The translations under genes and the position numbers were made by a program. This document shows positions 15,153 to 27,292 of a DNA stretch of 64,000 bases, piece after piece (position 1 is the first letter of the stretch; every line of letters starts with the position of its first letter). The notes under the pieces are model-generated. The model was not told where the DNA came from and made no database searches. It saw only the letters and a program-made list of their open reading frames with translations. Origin of the DNA: Strigops habroptila (lineage: Eukaryota; Chordata; Aves; Psittaciformes; Psittacidae). Where the stretch lies: the NCBI RefSeq assembly GCF_004027225.2, contig NC_044279.2, forward strand, positions 28,188,705 through 28,252,704, read 5' to 3'.

Positions 15153-15526
15153 TCATAGAGTCATAGAATCATAGAATAGTTACGGTTGGAAAGGACCTTA
15201 AGATCACCTAGTTCTAACCCCCCTACCATGGGCAGGGACACCTGACACTAGACCATGTCACCCAAGGCTCTGTCCAACCTGGCCTTGAACACTGCCAGGG
15301 ATGGAGCACTTACCACTTCTTCAGGCAACCTCCTCCAGTGCCTCATCACCCTCACGGTAAAGAACTTTTTCCTTGTATCTAACCTGAACGTCCCCTGTTT
15401 AAGTTTACACCCATTCCCCCTTGCCCTATTGCTACAGTCCCTGACAAAGAGTCCCTCTCCAGCATCCTTGTTGGCCCCCTTCAGACATTGGAAGGCTGCT
15501 ATGAGGATTGGAAGGCTGCTATGAGG
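15153..15526 (-). mobile_element. CR1 LINE 3' fragment (minus strand)
   Basis: The block begins with TCATAGAATCATAGAAT, the reverse complement of the characteristic 8-bp CR1 3' terminal repeat, followed by the conserved GGTTGGAAAGGACCTTAAG region. On the minus strand the frame 15248-15658 encodes the usual CR1 ORF2 C-terminus: a Leu-Lys-Gln-Gly start, then an RKKFFTVRV-like segment, then RLPEEVV and an LAVFKARLD-like segment. The element is 5'-truncated, as is normal for CR1. Its far end carries an exact 20-bp tandem duplication (15487-15526), after which similarity to CR1 stops. Confidence 0.93.
15487..15526. repeat. Exact 20-bp tandem duplication at the CR1 5' edge
   Basis: The unit ATTGGAAGGCTGCTATGAGG occurs twice head to tail (15487-15506 and 15507-15526) with no mismatch. 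It is the last CR1-like sequence before the match ends, so it may mark the insertion breakpoint. Confidence 0.9.
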
Positions 15527-16660
15527 CAGGACCAAAGACAGGACAGCCCCTCCATCTCCAAGGTGGCCACGGCTCCTTCCTCGTTCCCTCAGTGTGGCCG
15601 GTTCCTCTCCATCAACTGAGACATGGACATTTTCACCATGTGCCTCAATCTTTCTCATCTCCTAAATTCACCACCACCATAGGTCATCACATCTTCTTGC
15701 TTCACAAGTGGGATGTGCAAAGCACCCTGTGCAGCTAGTGCTATACAACAAGTGGGATATTCCCCAGATCTTGTCTTCCTTTAAGACTTAAACATCCCTG
15801 TTGCATCAAGATTAAAGCATTTTAAAACTTTCATTGTCTGTTTTCTAATGTGCAATGCACATGAAGAACCCACAGCAGCAGGTTGTAGAGTTAGGTAATC
15901 ACCTTTTCCCTTCTTTTGTATCAGGGAAGATATCAGGTACCTCAGCCCAGATTCAGTTCCCTGAATGTAGGCCTGACCACCATTAGAGATGTGTTTCACT
16001 GTGGCACCTCACTTTCCATTGCCATTCCAGGAGGATGTAAGAGCTGTCTGAGGTAAAAGTCCCCTGCAGATGTCTTGGAAATTTAAAGTATCTTAAATGG
16101 CCACAAATAAACATGTTTTTAAGCATCTGAATGCAGCCTTTCACAGGACTCAATTTGAGACTGACATCTAAATCACAGTTTAGAAGGGGAGTCAGATCAC
16201 ATAGGTAGGACACCTGCTAAAAGTAATACCATGCCTATTGTACTGGCAAACTCTTCCCCCCTCCCATTTAAGGACTGGAGCCTTACAACATTAAGGAAAT
16301 AAGGAAATGTCAACACGTCCATTTTGTAAGGAGTGAGGCTGAAGCAAACAGGATTAAGAGCTGGCCTTTGATTTCATGCTGGGGCAATATGCACTTAGCA
16401 TTTCTGAAAGACAATTGCCAATGGCAAGGTCCACAGAAGGCACTTTTGGTCTCTAGTCTCATGTAATTGTCTGAAATTTTAGGACTCTACACATAACCCA
16501 CGAAGTCTGTGCCCAACCACTTGGTAGTCTAGCAGCTGTGGGTATTCCTGAATTTTTGCCTGATAGTTACCAGTAAAAGTTGACTTCATTTCCATGTGGT
16601 GTTGCTGTTCTTTGAACTGTTTAAGAATGCATGTTTTTTTGAAGCTTGTTTTTAAGCCTG
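15527..16660. other. Non-coding spacer between CR1 copies
   Basis: No gene seen. The first part (to about 15740) is still fairly GC-rich and could be a degraded extension of the CR1 copy, but I cannot align it by eye. Confidence 0.45.
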
Positions 16661-16848
16661 AATCTTAGAATCATAGAACCGTTTGGGTTGGAAGGGACCT
16701 TAAAGATCATCCAGTTTCAAACCCCCTGCCACAGGCAGGGGCACCTTCCACTAGACCAGGGTGCTCTAAGCCCCATCCAACCTGGCCTTGAACACTGCCA
16801 GGGATGGGACAGCCACAACTTCTCTGGGCACCCTGTGCCAGTGTATCG
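16661..16848 (-). mobile_element. CR1 LINE 3' fragment (minus strand)
   Basis: Starts with the AGAATCATAGAAC terminus, then GTTTGGGTTGGAAGGGACC and the conserved CACCTTCCACTAGACCAGG segment. Similarity stops near 16848, where it abuts another interspersed repeat. About 190 bp of the CR1 3' end remain. Confidence 0.92.
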
Positions 16849-16889
16849 TTAGGTGTATTTAAGTACTCAAGCCCCTTATTGCACTGGGT

Positions 16890-17530
16890 GTCCATCTCGA
16901 GGCGCTGGCAGCAGGGGCTGTGGAGCAGCCTCTGTAAGGAGAGGTTGGGGCTGCCCCATGTTGGACATGGCCAGTTCCAGTGACTCCAACCAACCCACCA
17001 GAGAGCACAGCTGGGACTCTCAGCCAAGATGGTGACTCAGGGAAACAGATTTAAGAGAGGGCAAAAATGTCTGAAAGAGAGAGGATCTGGGACCACAAAG
17101 GAGTGAGGAACAGCCCTGCAGACAGCCAAGTCAGACAACCCATATTGACAATGTTCGTGCAGGACTGCATCCCATGGGAGGGACCCTGCGCTTGAGCAGA
17201 GGAATAACATGAGAAGGAAGAAGCAGCAGAGATTAGCTGTTATGAACTGGCTGCAACCCCCATTCTCCATCCCCCTGCAACCTGGGTGCAGGAGACGGTA
17301 GAGGAGTCAAGAACGAAGGGCTGAAGTTGAGCCTGGGAGAAAGGGGGAAGGGGTGGAGGTGGTTTAGTTTTTGTCTTTTTCTCACCATCCTACTCTGTTA
17401 TTAATTTGCAATAAATTAAATTAATCTTCCCCAAGGGGAGTCTGCTTAGTCTGTGACAGTAACTGGAATGATCTCTCTGTCCTTACCTCAACCCATGGGC
17501 TTTTCATCTTATTTTTGTCCCCTGTCCTGT
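16890..17530 (+). repeat. Older avian LTR-like interspersed repeat, copy 1
   Basis: A GC-rich block with a polyadenylation signal (AATAAA at about 17409-17416) inside a segment typical of widely dispersed avian retroelement ends: a TTTGTCTTTTTCTCACCATCC-like tract, then AATAAATTAA, then GTCTGTGACAGTAA. Its middle (about 17107-17140, AGCCCTGCAGACAGCC) resembles the block interrupted by the provirus near 52090, so the two appear to be copies of one family in the same orientation. I recognise the pattern but cannot name the family with certainty; an ERVL-type LTR is likely. Confidence 0.55.
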
Positions 17531-20500
17531 TGAGGACAAGGAGTGTTTATAGTGAATCGTAGTTATACCAACTTCCTTTAGGAATTTCATCTCAGCAGAG
17601 ATTTGGTCAAGTCATGCTCAACAGGGCAGCTGCAAGTCCCCAAATTACAGTGCCTATTTGTAGTTGTTAAAAATGGCTCTATATGTAGCAGAACTAGCTT
17701 TATGCACATTCCACAGACTGCTCTGCTATAATTATAGTTCGATGTATATTCCTGGTCCCACCTTCCACAAAGCTGTTTTACCCACACCATGCAGGCTTCT
17801 GGCCCTTGATCTGTCTCTGGTCCTCAGGCACTGTACTCATAGCCCCTTTGATTCCTTTCCCCCACTTTTGCTCATGTCCTCCAGCCCCCAGCTCCCTTTT
17901 CTATTCTAGATTAGCACTTCTTCCCCAGCTGTGCTGCACTGCAGCCAGGCAGACCTGTGCACAGGGTTCCTGGCCACCTAGAGCCCAAACCGAATGAGTA
18001 ACTGCTCAGATCACATAGCCAGTGCAGGCATTTAAATGGGTGTTTGCCAGTTTGGGCTTTTATTCTGATGTCTTTCCTCTACTGAACCACTGCTTTTTCT
18101 GACACTTTTAAGAGCTTAATATGTTTGGGACTTCACTTCAGTAAAATTTGGGGAAATCGGACAGTGACTTCAAAATGTATTTGTGGTGGGAGAAATGACT
18201 GTCAGAGAGAGACAGAACAATCACAATAAAAAGGAAAGGAGGCTAACAGTCTATTGAGTTATGAGTCTTTTCATCTTTAATGCAGAGGAAATATCTGCAA
18301 AGACTTCAGAGACAACAGGTGCCATCACATACCATTTCATCTTGAGCTAAACAGCATGAAACTGTAAGTTTGTATATTTGTACCTGTGACTCATGCCATC
18401 TGCCCCTGAGATGAGGATGGAGTATTATATGCTGGGACTGCATATCACATTATGAAACATTATATGCAATGACCTTCAGTCTCCAGGGACCACACTTCAG
18501 TTATTAAAGATGAAAGAGGCAGCAGTCTTCTCCGTTTGATTCCTGGCATAAGATCTTCTCTCTGTGTAAGGGATTAATATTATTTTTTACATTATTTTCT
18601 GTAGCTGTTATGTATGTATTATGTCAGCTTAGAGGAATCATTTTCTTAAAAAGTATTTGAACCATGCACCCAAACCATGTTGAACGAACAAATTTGAAAG
18701 TTACTTTAAAATGCATGCAACAGTCTTTTATGCTAGGGTGAGTAAATAATAACCTTACCACCAAGGCTTTGTCAGGAATCTATTAAAATATGTACCTGTC
18801 ATCATAGTGCTTCCTCCTTCACATTTGAGCCAAGAAGCTATCTGTGCCCCTTAGCCAACTCTTTATGCCTTCTCTAAGAAAGTGTCTTTCTTCCTTCTGA
18901 AATGGGAAAGCAAGATTACAAATAAGAACATACTAAATTTTTATTGGCACTCTATTTCTATTAAATGCTGTCTGCAACTATTAGTGGAAGAAAAGTTCTT
19001 CCACCAGTAAGGCCAATAGGAAACTGGACATCTGAGATCCTCACTCTGCCCAAGCTCCCTCAGGCCAGTCCTTAAAATCCTTCGGATATATCTATATGGC
19101 AGAACTTAATGCTGTGGGGGAAAAAAGAAGTTAGATAACACAGAGAAGATATGATTTTTACAGTATTGGGCTCAGTACTGTATACTTAATGCTCATTAAC
19201 AACACGATATATCTGCTCTAGAGGAGAACCAGGGTAGCATAGTTACATACTTCTGCTCTCCAGGCTAGCGCAGATGGCTCCACGAAGTATGCTTTGTGCT
19301 GCACAGTTGTATCCTGAGAATCCCAGTCAACAGAAAAGGGAAAAATATTTGGCGGCTGTTTAGAAGTTAGAAATTCAACCTTTCTTACTGTAGAAATGTG
19401 TATCATACATACCGCAGTGTAAGACCCCTTCCCCAGTTCGTGCCAAAATGCAGGACAAAGTCTATTCTATGGTGACGTGACAGATGTCACAAAAGTGCAA
19501 AATAGGAACCGACCTCAATGGTTCTGCAAACTGCCCCAGAATTCATATAGTGGGTCTAGACACAAAGGGACCCAACTTGCCAATCCCATGGGATTTTAAT
19601 GTCTCAAAGACATTCAGCTGAGTTAGATGTATACTCTAGTTTGCACTTTTTCTAAGTGTTCCAATTCTCTCCTCCCATCAGAATTAAAGATTTCTACTTC
19701 TTGAAGGGCTGGTGAGACCTTAAGGAAATTAGGAGAGATTACAGAGAAAGTTTCAGAGTTTACTTAATGCCCATTATATAATTTATATGATTTCTACATC
19801 AGGTTTAGAAATGGGAGTTAAAGCTGAAAGGCTGATTTTACCAAACATCAAACACTCACAGTGTTGTGAGGTGTCCTGTTCCTTTCATGTCATTGACAAA
19901 AAGGAGAGCAAGTCCCCTGAGATCATGAAAGCGAGCCTGGGCTAGTAAACAACCTTGGAGAGGTGAAATGAAATGCACATAGAAGTGAGTTCTATCTGGA
20001 AGTGCTCCATCTTCACCCACGTACTCTGCAGTCAGAATACCTGGCCACTGTGAGCAAGGCAGTGAGCTATTATTTTTGAAGACAAGCCACAAATTCTCTT
20101 CCTGCCTCCTGTTTTCATACACACAACATACAAGCAGAAGAGGAGTGTCCTTGACACACAATGCTTCCAAGTGCTGCTTTTGTGGTGCTTCAGCCTGTGC
20201 CACTTGTGCTGCGCCGGGCTGTGCCTAGAGACACAAACTAGCTTGGAAGGCTAGCAACAGACTTGTCAGCATTGTAATCAGGCATGAGAACATTGAAATA
20301 ACTGAAAGAACTATGCTGGCTTCACATGCTGAAGGAAATATGAACTATTCATAAAAGCTAATTTAGTTTGCAAAAATTCTTTTAACGTCACAAGATATTG
20401 TTAGACACTGCATGGTGTTGGTCGTTGCATAGGGAAAGTATTTTAAATATGATTTTCATCTTTCTGATGTCCTTTAAAACCCTCATATATGGACTCCACT

Positions 20501-23500
20501 TGCATTGTTTCCAATAATTTTGGTCCTTAGGAAAAGCTATTCAAAGAAAGATGTAACTGTAAATAAGCCATAGGAACAAGCAATTCCCAACAGGCTTAAA
20601 ACTGTTTTTCTCTGTGTGTCTCCCACCCCAAAGCTCTTCAGATTATGTGTAGCACAAACGGAATGCCTATTTTCTTATGGCATGAATTGTCATCTAATTT
20701 AAAAAGCTAACACCTATATATTTACAAAATAAAAAGAATATGAAAAGCTCTAGGGCTTTATGTGGCACATAGTGTTATCTAAGACGCATATAAGCTTCTC
20801 TTATTCTGAAACCATGTATGCCTTCACTTACAGATGTTGACACCATTGACTATAGTTACATGAGGATCAGTCACATTAGTTGTTACCTGAAGGTGTGCTT
20901 GCAGGACTATATCCAACAAATCCTGAAACGAGGAAAACTGCCGAAAGAAGTTCAGTGTAAAACATTGCAGCATTGAACAACTGCACTGAATAGCAACTTT
21001 TCATCATTTTCTTGATACAGTTCGATCTGTCCATTCTGTACATTTTAAACAACTTACCTCACCTTGTGTTTTTTTCAAGAAGGAAAGGAAAAGAGAGGCT
21101 TATCAAGAGCATTTTGTATTTGTATTTCCTGTCATTACTACAGGCTCTAACACAACTGCCATCACACTGAAACATTGATACAGAATGCAACATGCCACAT
21201 AATGAGGATGCCTCTCTTTTGTTTCCAATCCTTTTCAGAATGCCACGAGACAGATGCATTTCCAACACATGTGCAGGCTGTGTGGCACACCATCAAACAA
21301 ACTTCTGCACAGTTTGGGTTTTCATCACTGAAGCACTTATTTTGGTTTCTATTTTGAAATGTGTTTCTTTCTCAGTCTATGTCAGTCACCATTACAAACT
21401 GACAGGTGCATGGAGCATATGCCAGCTCTATGCTTTGCCTAAGGTCACTCTTCCTAAGTGCTCTACCTTTGCCAAACTGTCGTATCTCTTAGCATCCTTC
21501 CTGGAACAGGTGTAGAGCCTCCAGTAACATGTGGGTGTTTTGTCTCTGTGTGAGCATGAACTGTTTCAAGTCTGTATATTCTTATAATTAGAATTAGATA
21601 ATTAGAGACACCAAAGTACAACAGGACTACAGGTGAAATAAAAAGGTAAAGAGGCTAAAATAGACATGAATGGTGTATGACAGGCTGGGTCTTTTCAAGG
21701 TTCAAATAGGGGAATGGGAATGTGGTCTGTCTAAATTTGAGATAACTAATTCAAAATTTGCCTACCTATTTTAGCTTCTGCTGCATATAAATTACTATAT
21801 ATTATTCATAATATTTCCTTCATTATGATTTGATCTTCCCACTTGACTCTTAATAAGTCTTGGTTTTAATTAGGCCACCTGCAACTGGTAATGTAATAGA
21901 GGCATAACCTTAAAACTAAGAATTCAAAACAGTAAGTGCAGCCTCACATGAAGAAACTTACCATGAAAAATAATTTTACATTATTGTTTGAGGCTTTGCA
22001 TTTCTGTAATGTGATAAGTGAGAATAATTTCTTCTTGCTGTAACTCTTACAGGTCATAACGTTCATTTAATACAGAATTCAATAGAACAGAAAGAGCTCA
22101 TGTAATGGGAGAAGATTAGAAAAAGAGGTATGCAACACGCATTTCAATGAAACCTTTCCCACACATCTATTTTAGTTATTGCAGGCCACCTGTTAACTAA
22201 ATGCCTCATTTGACTAGACATGAGTATCGTGTACCATTGTGGCTGTGCCACTTTGGATACTAAGGAAGAGTGACACCTGCCATTCACATCCTTGGCTTGA
22301 CAGATGATGGTTGGTATATCACTAGGAAAGGGTACACTGCTGAAGTGTCATTTGTTATTTAGAGGCACAATAGTTACTACATTTCTTGTTAAAACATTCA
22401 AGGGGTACTCTAATGATGTGTAAGTAAAGCCTAAGCAGCACATTGGGATTCATAATGATTCGCCACAAACAAGCATGCTTCAAAAATAAGGTATTTGTTT
22501 GTAAAGACACTCCATGCAAACTAAGGCTAGTGAGCTCAGCCCACATTCCAAAGTAATCTTGTTTCAGTTGAGTAAACAAGGATCCAGACATGAATAACAA
22601 GAATTCATGAATAATAACAATTTCTGAACAGTATTCATTAACTATTCATCCACAAGTTGATAAAATGTAGCTGTGTCTCTAAATGTTTCTGAAAATACAT
22701 AATTTAGCAAAAACATTTAATGATCCACTGGAGCTTACATTTTGAATCATCTTTTTCTAAAGGACAAAGTCTTTTTAATTCTATGGTTTACTCATAAAAG
22801 AGTTATCTTTAAAATGTAATGAGAACATGCTATGTACTAAATGTATTTTTTCTTATTTAATAACAAATTTTAAAGTAAGAAATTTGGGAGCATGCAAACA
22901 TGAAACAGAACACGACTATGTGATAATACAAGGTTTTGAGAGGCCATGCTAATTGGATCGAATAAGCAGAAATGTTTTATGTAAGATGAGCCTTTTTCAG
23001 TATCAAGTTCCACTGCTGACAGATTTTAGTTTCCAAAGCTGTTTCCTACTTCCGTATCACATCATTGCGTGAAACTGTGGCAATTAATTTTGAAATTTTC
23101 CTTCTGCTGTCTTTTAATTACATGAAAGTAAACTATCAATATGCTTCCTATCACTCAATAATTAGAACTGTTAATGTTTCTAGGTTTGCTTGTGAAATTA
23201 CTGTGTGATTACTTCTCACTCTAGCAGAAGAATGTAAATATATTCTACTGTGAGTCTGCAGCAAGTCAGAAAATTTGACACAATATTGTGCAGCTATTGC
23301 AAGACTTGGAAATATATTAAATCATTTTCTTTACCTCTGTGTCTGAAAATTGTTTCTACAGTTAACATTTTGGCTGAGCACTGCATGATTTCCCTCCCAC
23401 TCATGCCTTTCCCCAGTCCAGAATCACTGCATTTCCTGACTGTTCCCCCTTTAAATCTGTTACAAGTTCAATAAAAGTCTGTGAGACGCTGCTTCAAGCC

Positions 23501-24172
23501 CTTCAAATACGCTTCAAGATGTGCCAAAGTTTGCCTAGACTTGGCAAGTCAAAGCATCCTTACTGCCTCATGAATCGAAAAACCCAGATCAAAAGTCCCC
23601 CAGAGACCTATTATCTATGGATTACTGACACAGTACACCAGAATAGCTTTCAAGGAACCATTCTGGCCAGTGGTGTCGCTTTGTACACGGTACCTGCGGA
23701 ATCTTTAATCTATCACTCATTGACACAATCCAGAACCATTCCAGACTACTCAGGCTTTGCTTAGGGAGCATTAAGGCAATAAATCTGTACAACCTCCTAA
23801 ACTCAGCCTTCTGAAAATCCTTATTGAAGTTTCTGGCTGAAATTATTGATAAGTCTGTGGATGACCAGTATTCTGCGTGATGTGACTTGTTTTAAAGCAT
23901 ATGCCTGCCACAATGTAAACCTGTACACCACTCTGGAGACCAAGAACTGTGTCACCGTCTAGGAGTAATTAAAAGATATCCCAGGATTTTGTGTCCCTTA
24001 TTCAAGAGCACTAAGGATACTGCCATAAATAACCTGCCAAGGCTCAGGAGCACCAACAGGCTATCAATGGCCTGACCAGCCTCTAACTGTCTTTCTCCAT
24101 AGCTGCGACTTTCATTCAACTCCTGCTCAGGTTTTGGCTAACACACAGCTCATGCCGAGGCCTAAGATATGC
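17531..24172. other. Gene-free DNA, no recognised element
   Basis: No convincing exon, RNA gene or transposon. A minus-strand frame at 19856-20203 (115 codons) lacks recognisable domains and is not supported as a gene. Confidence 0.55.
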
Positions 24173-24764
24173 TGTTAGGTCAAAGTGACAGCAACATGTA
24201 GGCAGGACATGGTGGCCAGAAACAGCTGAGGGTCCTTACAAAGCCACTGCCACCTGCAGCTTGCTGTCTCCTGCAGACACAATCCTTGCATATTGATTGA
24301 CTGGCAGTTTAGTTTTCTTCAGAATCTGCTAACTCACAGAAATTGGATAGACCAAACTTCCAAGCTGGAAGGTATAAATACATCAGCCTACCAAAAAAGT
24401 TTATGAAGTGGATCCAACAGCAGAAGGACTGCTAAGGCTTGCATGCTTCCTGGTGTGATACAGGGGATCCCTGCACCGTGATGGAGGAGGAAGGGTGAGC
24501 ACTCTCACCATTGGCTAAGCAACTATTTTGCTCATAGCTGCACAAGTTATGAGTTGCGAGTTATGAATTAGAGAACTTGTGAGTTAGAAATGTCATGAAT
24601 TACTTGATGAATTAGTGAATTCACATGTTAAACTAGTCTGTACAAAGGACAATGAGCCCTTGTACCTCTGTTTCTTCTCTTTCCTAATGAGCTCATAAAA
24701 AAGTTTTTAATTTACAAAGTACTTTTTGTCATGTAAATCTGAGAGATCCAAACCAACGGTGACA
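24173..24764 (+). repeat. Possible degraded solo LTR
   Basis: The block starts TGTTAGGTCA and ends GGTGACA, giving TG...CA boundaries. It has a TATA-like GGTATAAATA at 24371-24380 about 200 bp in, and an AT-rich 3' third with CATAAAAAAG at about 24695. Flanking 5-mers do not match, so no target duplication supports the ends. Size (about 590 bp) and layout suit an avian ERV LTR. Confidence 0.4.
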
Positions 24765-26464
24765 GCAGTCCTCCTCCAGCGTTTCACTGCCCATGCTCAA
24801 GGTCTGCCCTGATCTGGTGCAGCCACGTAACCTGGGATCCAGTTTCACAGAAAACAGCCAAGTTGTGAAAAAGGGCCATTAAAAATCTCCTCTGGGGCCT
24901 CCTCTGAGGTGGGATTGGGAACGAGCCCAGGCCCGCTCTTTTGGTGCTTGTTGGAGGCACCTTGTAGCTCTGCCTGTGTCCAGCCTTGTGCCCTCATGGT
25001 CTTGATCCTGACCCTGACTCATCTCCTGGGCTTCCTAGCAGGACCTCAGACCTGCCTTGGGGCTGCAGCTTTACAGAGCACTGGGCTGTCCCACTCACAT
25101 CTCCAGCCCAGCGCCACTTGCCCACCAGCACCCTTCTGCCCAGCCCTGGCATAAATGGGAATACTTGCAAGGTTCTAGGGAAAGGCTGAAGTGTTGGGGT
25201 TAGGGAGGAGCATTGTCAGAAAGGACACAACTCCTTTCATCGTCATTTTCCCTGTGCTGCTGGGCAAAGGCAGCGTCTTCTTCATATCACATGCTAATCT
25301 GTTGTGAAAGGGTTGTGACAAAATACAAGAACCTTGGGAAAAGTCTAAACACAGGTGAAAAAGCTAATCCTATCCATAACAGGGTATAGCAGAGAGAGAG
25401 AACTCAAGTTGATTTGCTAAATACCTTAAATGTCTTAACATATTGGCCAGAAATGTGAAACTAAATAAAAAGAACTGGAAATCTTACTACATGATTAAGT
25501 ACATGACTAAATAGTCATAGCATATATTTTGTGGGAAATCTCGCATGACTCACTTGTCAATATTAAAGAATATAGCTTTTTCACTAAGAGCAGGCAAATA
25601 AAGAGAAGTTACCATGTGTACTCAGTACCAAGTTAGCAGCTTGGAGACCCAGCATATGGAGAAAGCCGCGCCAACTGAAGGAAGGTTTATTCAAGGTTAA
25701 GAAAATAAAAGAGTGTAGGTACAGCCATAGCTGATTAAAGACCAGGAAGATTGCACTAAGGGAGTTTTTTATCTGCAGAAGGAGGAAGTAAGCATGGGAC
25801 CTGTAGGTAACGGGAAATCTCAGCCTGCTGAATGACTAGGGAAAGCAACCTAGCAGGATAGGCTTGTCATACACAAGTTAGGGAAATATGGTCTTGCTCA
25901 ACCTCCTACTGCATGATGCAAAACTGGTTGGACAACTGGAGGCTAGATAGCAGCTGACAGTAGATAACTGTCAAAAATAAATGGATGTATTGAGGTTCAA
26001 CTGTAGTCTGTCCTGGCTTTAGCACTAGCAACATTTTTATTAACAGTCTGAAGATTAAAGAGAAAGGCTTCCTATGCTCTTTTTCTTGTATTATTACAAT
26101 TATATTTCTAAAAGACAAACTAAAAGGGGCTGTGAATATCTTGGCTAGCATCATGACTGTTCAAATATTCTTAACAAACAAATAATGATCTACTGACGAA
26201 CAGGAAACAATTCACCATGAATAAATGCACGCTTCTATTCTTAGCAATAATTGACTGCACAAAGGCAGGATGTACAACATTTGATTTAGGTAGAAATTGA
26301 TCTCAGGGATTACAGTGGATCACAAACAGAACGTGAGTGAACAATGGCCTGCTCCCAAGAAGAAGATAAAGAGCCATGTTAGGACTTAAAAGTAGGAATA
26401 TGCGAAGACAAATGAAATAATCTCCTTGCTCTCTCTAGCATGGATTAGGTTTCAGATGGAATAT
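24765..26464. other. Gene-free DNA, no recognised element
   Basis: No gene seen. A moderately GC-rich patch near 24880-25190 yields overlapping short open frames without family resemblance. Confidence 0.5.
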
Positions 26465-26469
26465 GGGAT

Positions 26470-26485
26470 TGTCCTGGGTTCAGCT
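26470..26485 (+). repeat. 16-bp terminal inverted repeat, left copy
   Basis: TGTCCTGGGTTCAGCT, identical to the first 16 bases of the LTR but in the opposite orientation to the LTR at the other end (27848-27863). It directly abuts a T8 run (A8 in the element sense) and the end of the pol fragment. Confidence 0.9.
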
Positions 26486-27208
26486 TTTTTTTGCTTCAGT
26501 TCCAATCACTTCTGAGGCAGCTCGAACCCCTTCATAGGCTGCCAGTATCTCTTTTTCAGTGGGAGTGTAGCTGGCCTCGGATCCTTTATATCCCCGACTC
26601 CAAAAGCCAAGGGGTCGACCTCGAGTCTCCCCTGGAGCTTTCTGCCAGAGGCTCCAGGTACGACCATTCTCCCCAGCTGCGGTATAGAGCACATTTTTCA
26701 CATCTGGCCCGGCCCGGACTGGTCCAAGGGCTACTGCATGAACTATTTCTCGTTTAATTTGTTCAAAGGCTTGTTGTTGCTCAGGGCCCCATTTGAAATC
26801 ATTCTTCTTCCGGGTCACGTGGTAGAGACGGCTTACAATCAGACTGTAATTTGGGATGCGCATTCTCCAGAACCCCACAACACCTAAGAAAGCTTGTGTT
26901 TCTTTCTTGTTAGTTGGTGGAGACATTGCTGTTATCTTGTTGATCACGTCTGTGGGGATCTGGCGGCGTCCATCTTGCCATTTTATTCCCAAAAATTGAA
27001 TCTCCTGTGCAGGTCCCTTGACCTTATTCCGTTTTATGGCAAAACCGGCCTTCAGCAGGATTTGGATTATTTTCCTCCCTTTCTCAAAAACTTCTTCCGC
27101 TGTATCACCCCACACGATGATGTCATCAATGTATTGCAGGTGTTCTGGAGCTTGCCCCTGTTCCAGTGCAGTCTGGATCAGTCCATGGCAGATGGTAGGG
27201 CTGTGTTT
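26480..27208 (-). pseudogene. ERV pol fragment: reverse transcriptase palm/thumb to RNase H start
   Basis: The frame encodes about 240 residues without a stop. It begins at a WKHSP segment just before the RT active site. The palm catalytic motif YIDD lies near its N-terminus and is followed by an LGIKW-type segment, the connection domain and a TPTEKEILA segment at the start of RNase H. The N-terminal RT half, the rest of RNase H and the whole integrase are missing. The frame closes at a TGA (26480-26482) that belongs to the inverted LTR-terminus sequence. An intact frame means few mutations since insertion, but the fragment has no gag start and is truncated at both ends, so it should not make a working enzyme. 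The RT resembles class III (ERVL-like) avian elements. Confidence 0.85.
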
Positions 27209-27215
27209 CCACCCC

Positions 27216-27284
27216 TAGCTCAGTCGGTAGAGCATGAGACTCTTAATCTCAGGGTCGTGGGTTCGAGCCCCATGTTGGGCGCCA
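27216..27284 (+). tRNA. tRNA-Lys(CTT)-derived sequence captured from a retroviral primer; probably not a working gene
   Basis: Positions 8 to 76 of a tRNA-Lys are present. The D arm starts TAGCTCAGTCGG (27216-27227). The anticodon stem TGAGA/TCTCA has loop CTCTTAA with anticodon CTT at 27242-27244. The T arm is GTGGG/CCCAT with loop TTCGAGC. The 3' acceptor strand GTTGGGC is followed by discriminator G and a genomic CCA (27282-27284). The 5' acceptor strand is absent: the seven bases before position 8 are CCACCCC, which form only about 3 of 7 pairs. Both internal promoter boxes (A box, and B box GGTTCGAGCCC at 27260-27270) are intact, so transcription is possible. The encoded CCA and the adjacent LTR show that it arose by copying a mature primer tRNA. 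Confidence 0.8.
27267..27284 (-). promoter_or_regulatory. Primer-binding site, tRNA-Lys (type 1,2)
   Basis: On the minus strand the 18 nt read TGGCGCCCAACATGGGGC, complementary to the 3' end of tRNA-Lys(CUU), placed 8 nt after the LTR end. It matches this element's own captured tRNA copy exactly because the two are one continuous sequence. Confidence 0.85.
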
Positions 27285-27292
27285 AAAAGAAC

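Noticed and set aside
15248-15658. 136-codon minus-strand ORF as a host gene
   Set aside because: Its C-terminal half is the CR1 ORF2 tail; the rest is read-through into flanking DNA.
19856-20203. 115-codon minus-strand ORF
   Set aside because: No family resemblance, no promoter or splice context; length is within chance for 64 kb.
27216-27284. Functional nuclear tRNA-Lys gene
   Set aside because: The 5' acceptor strand is replaced by unrelated bases, the CCA is encoded, and the sequence is continuous with a retroviral primer-binding site and LTR.
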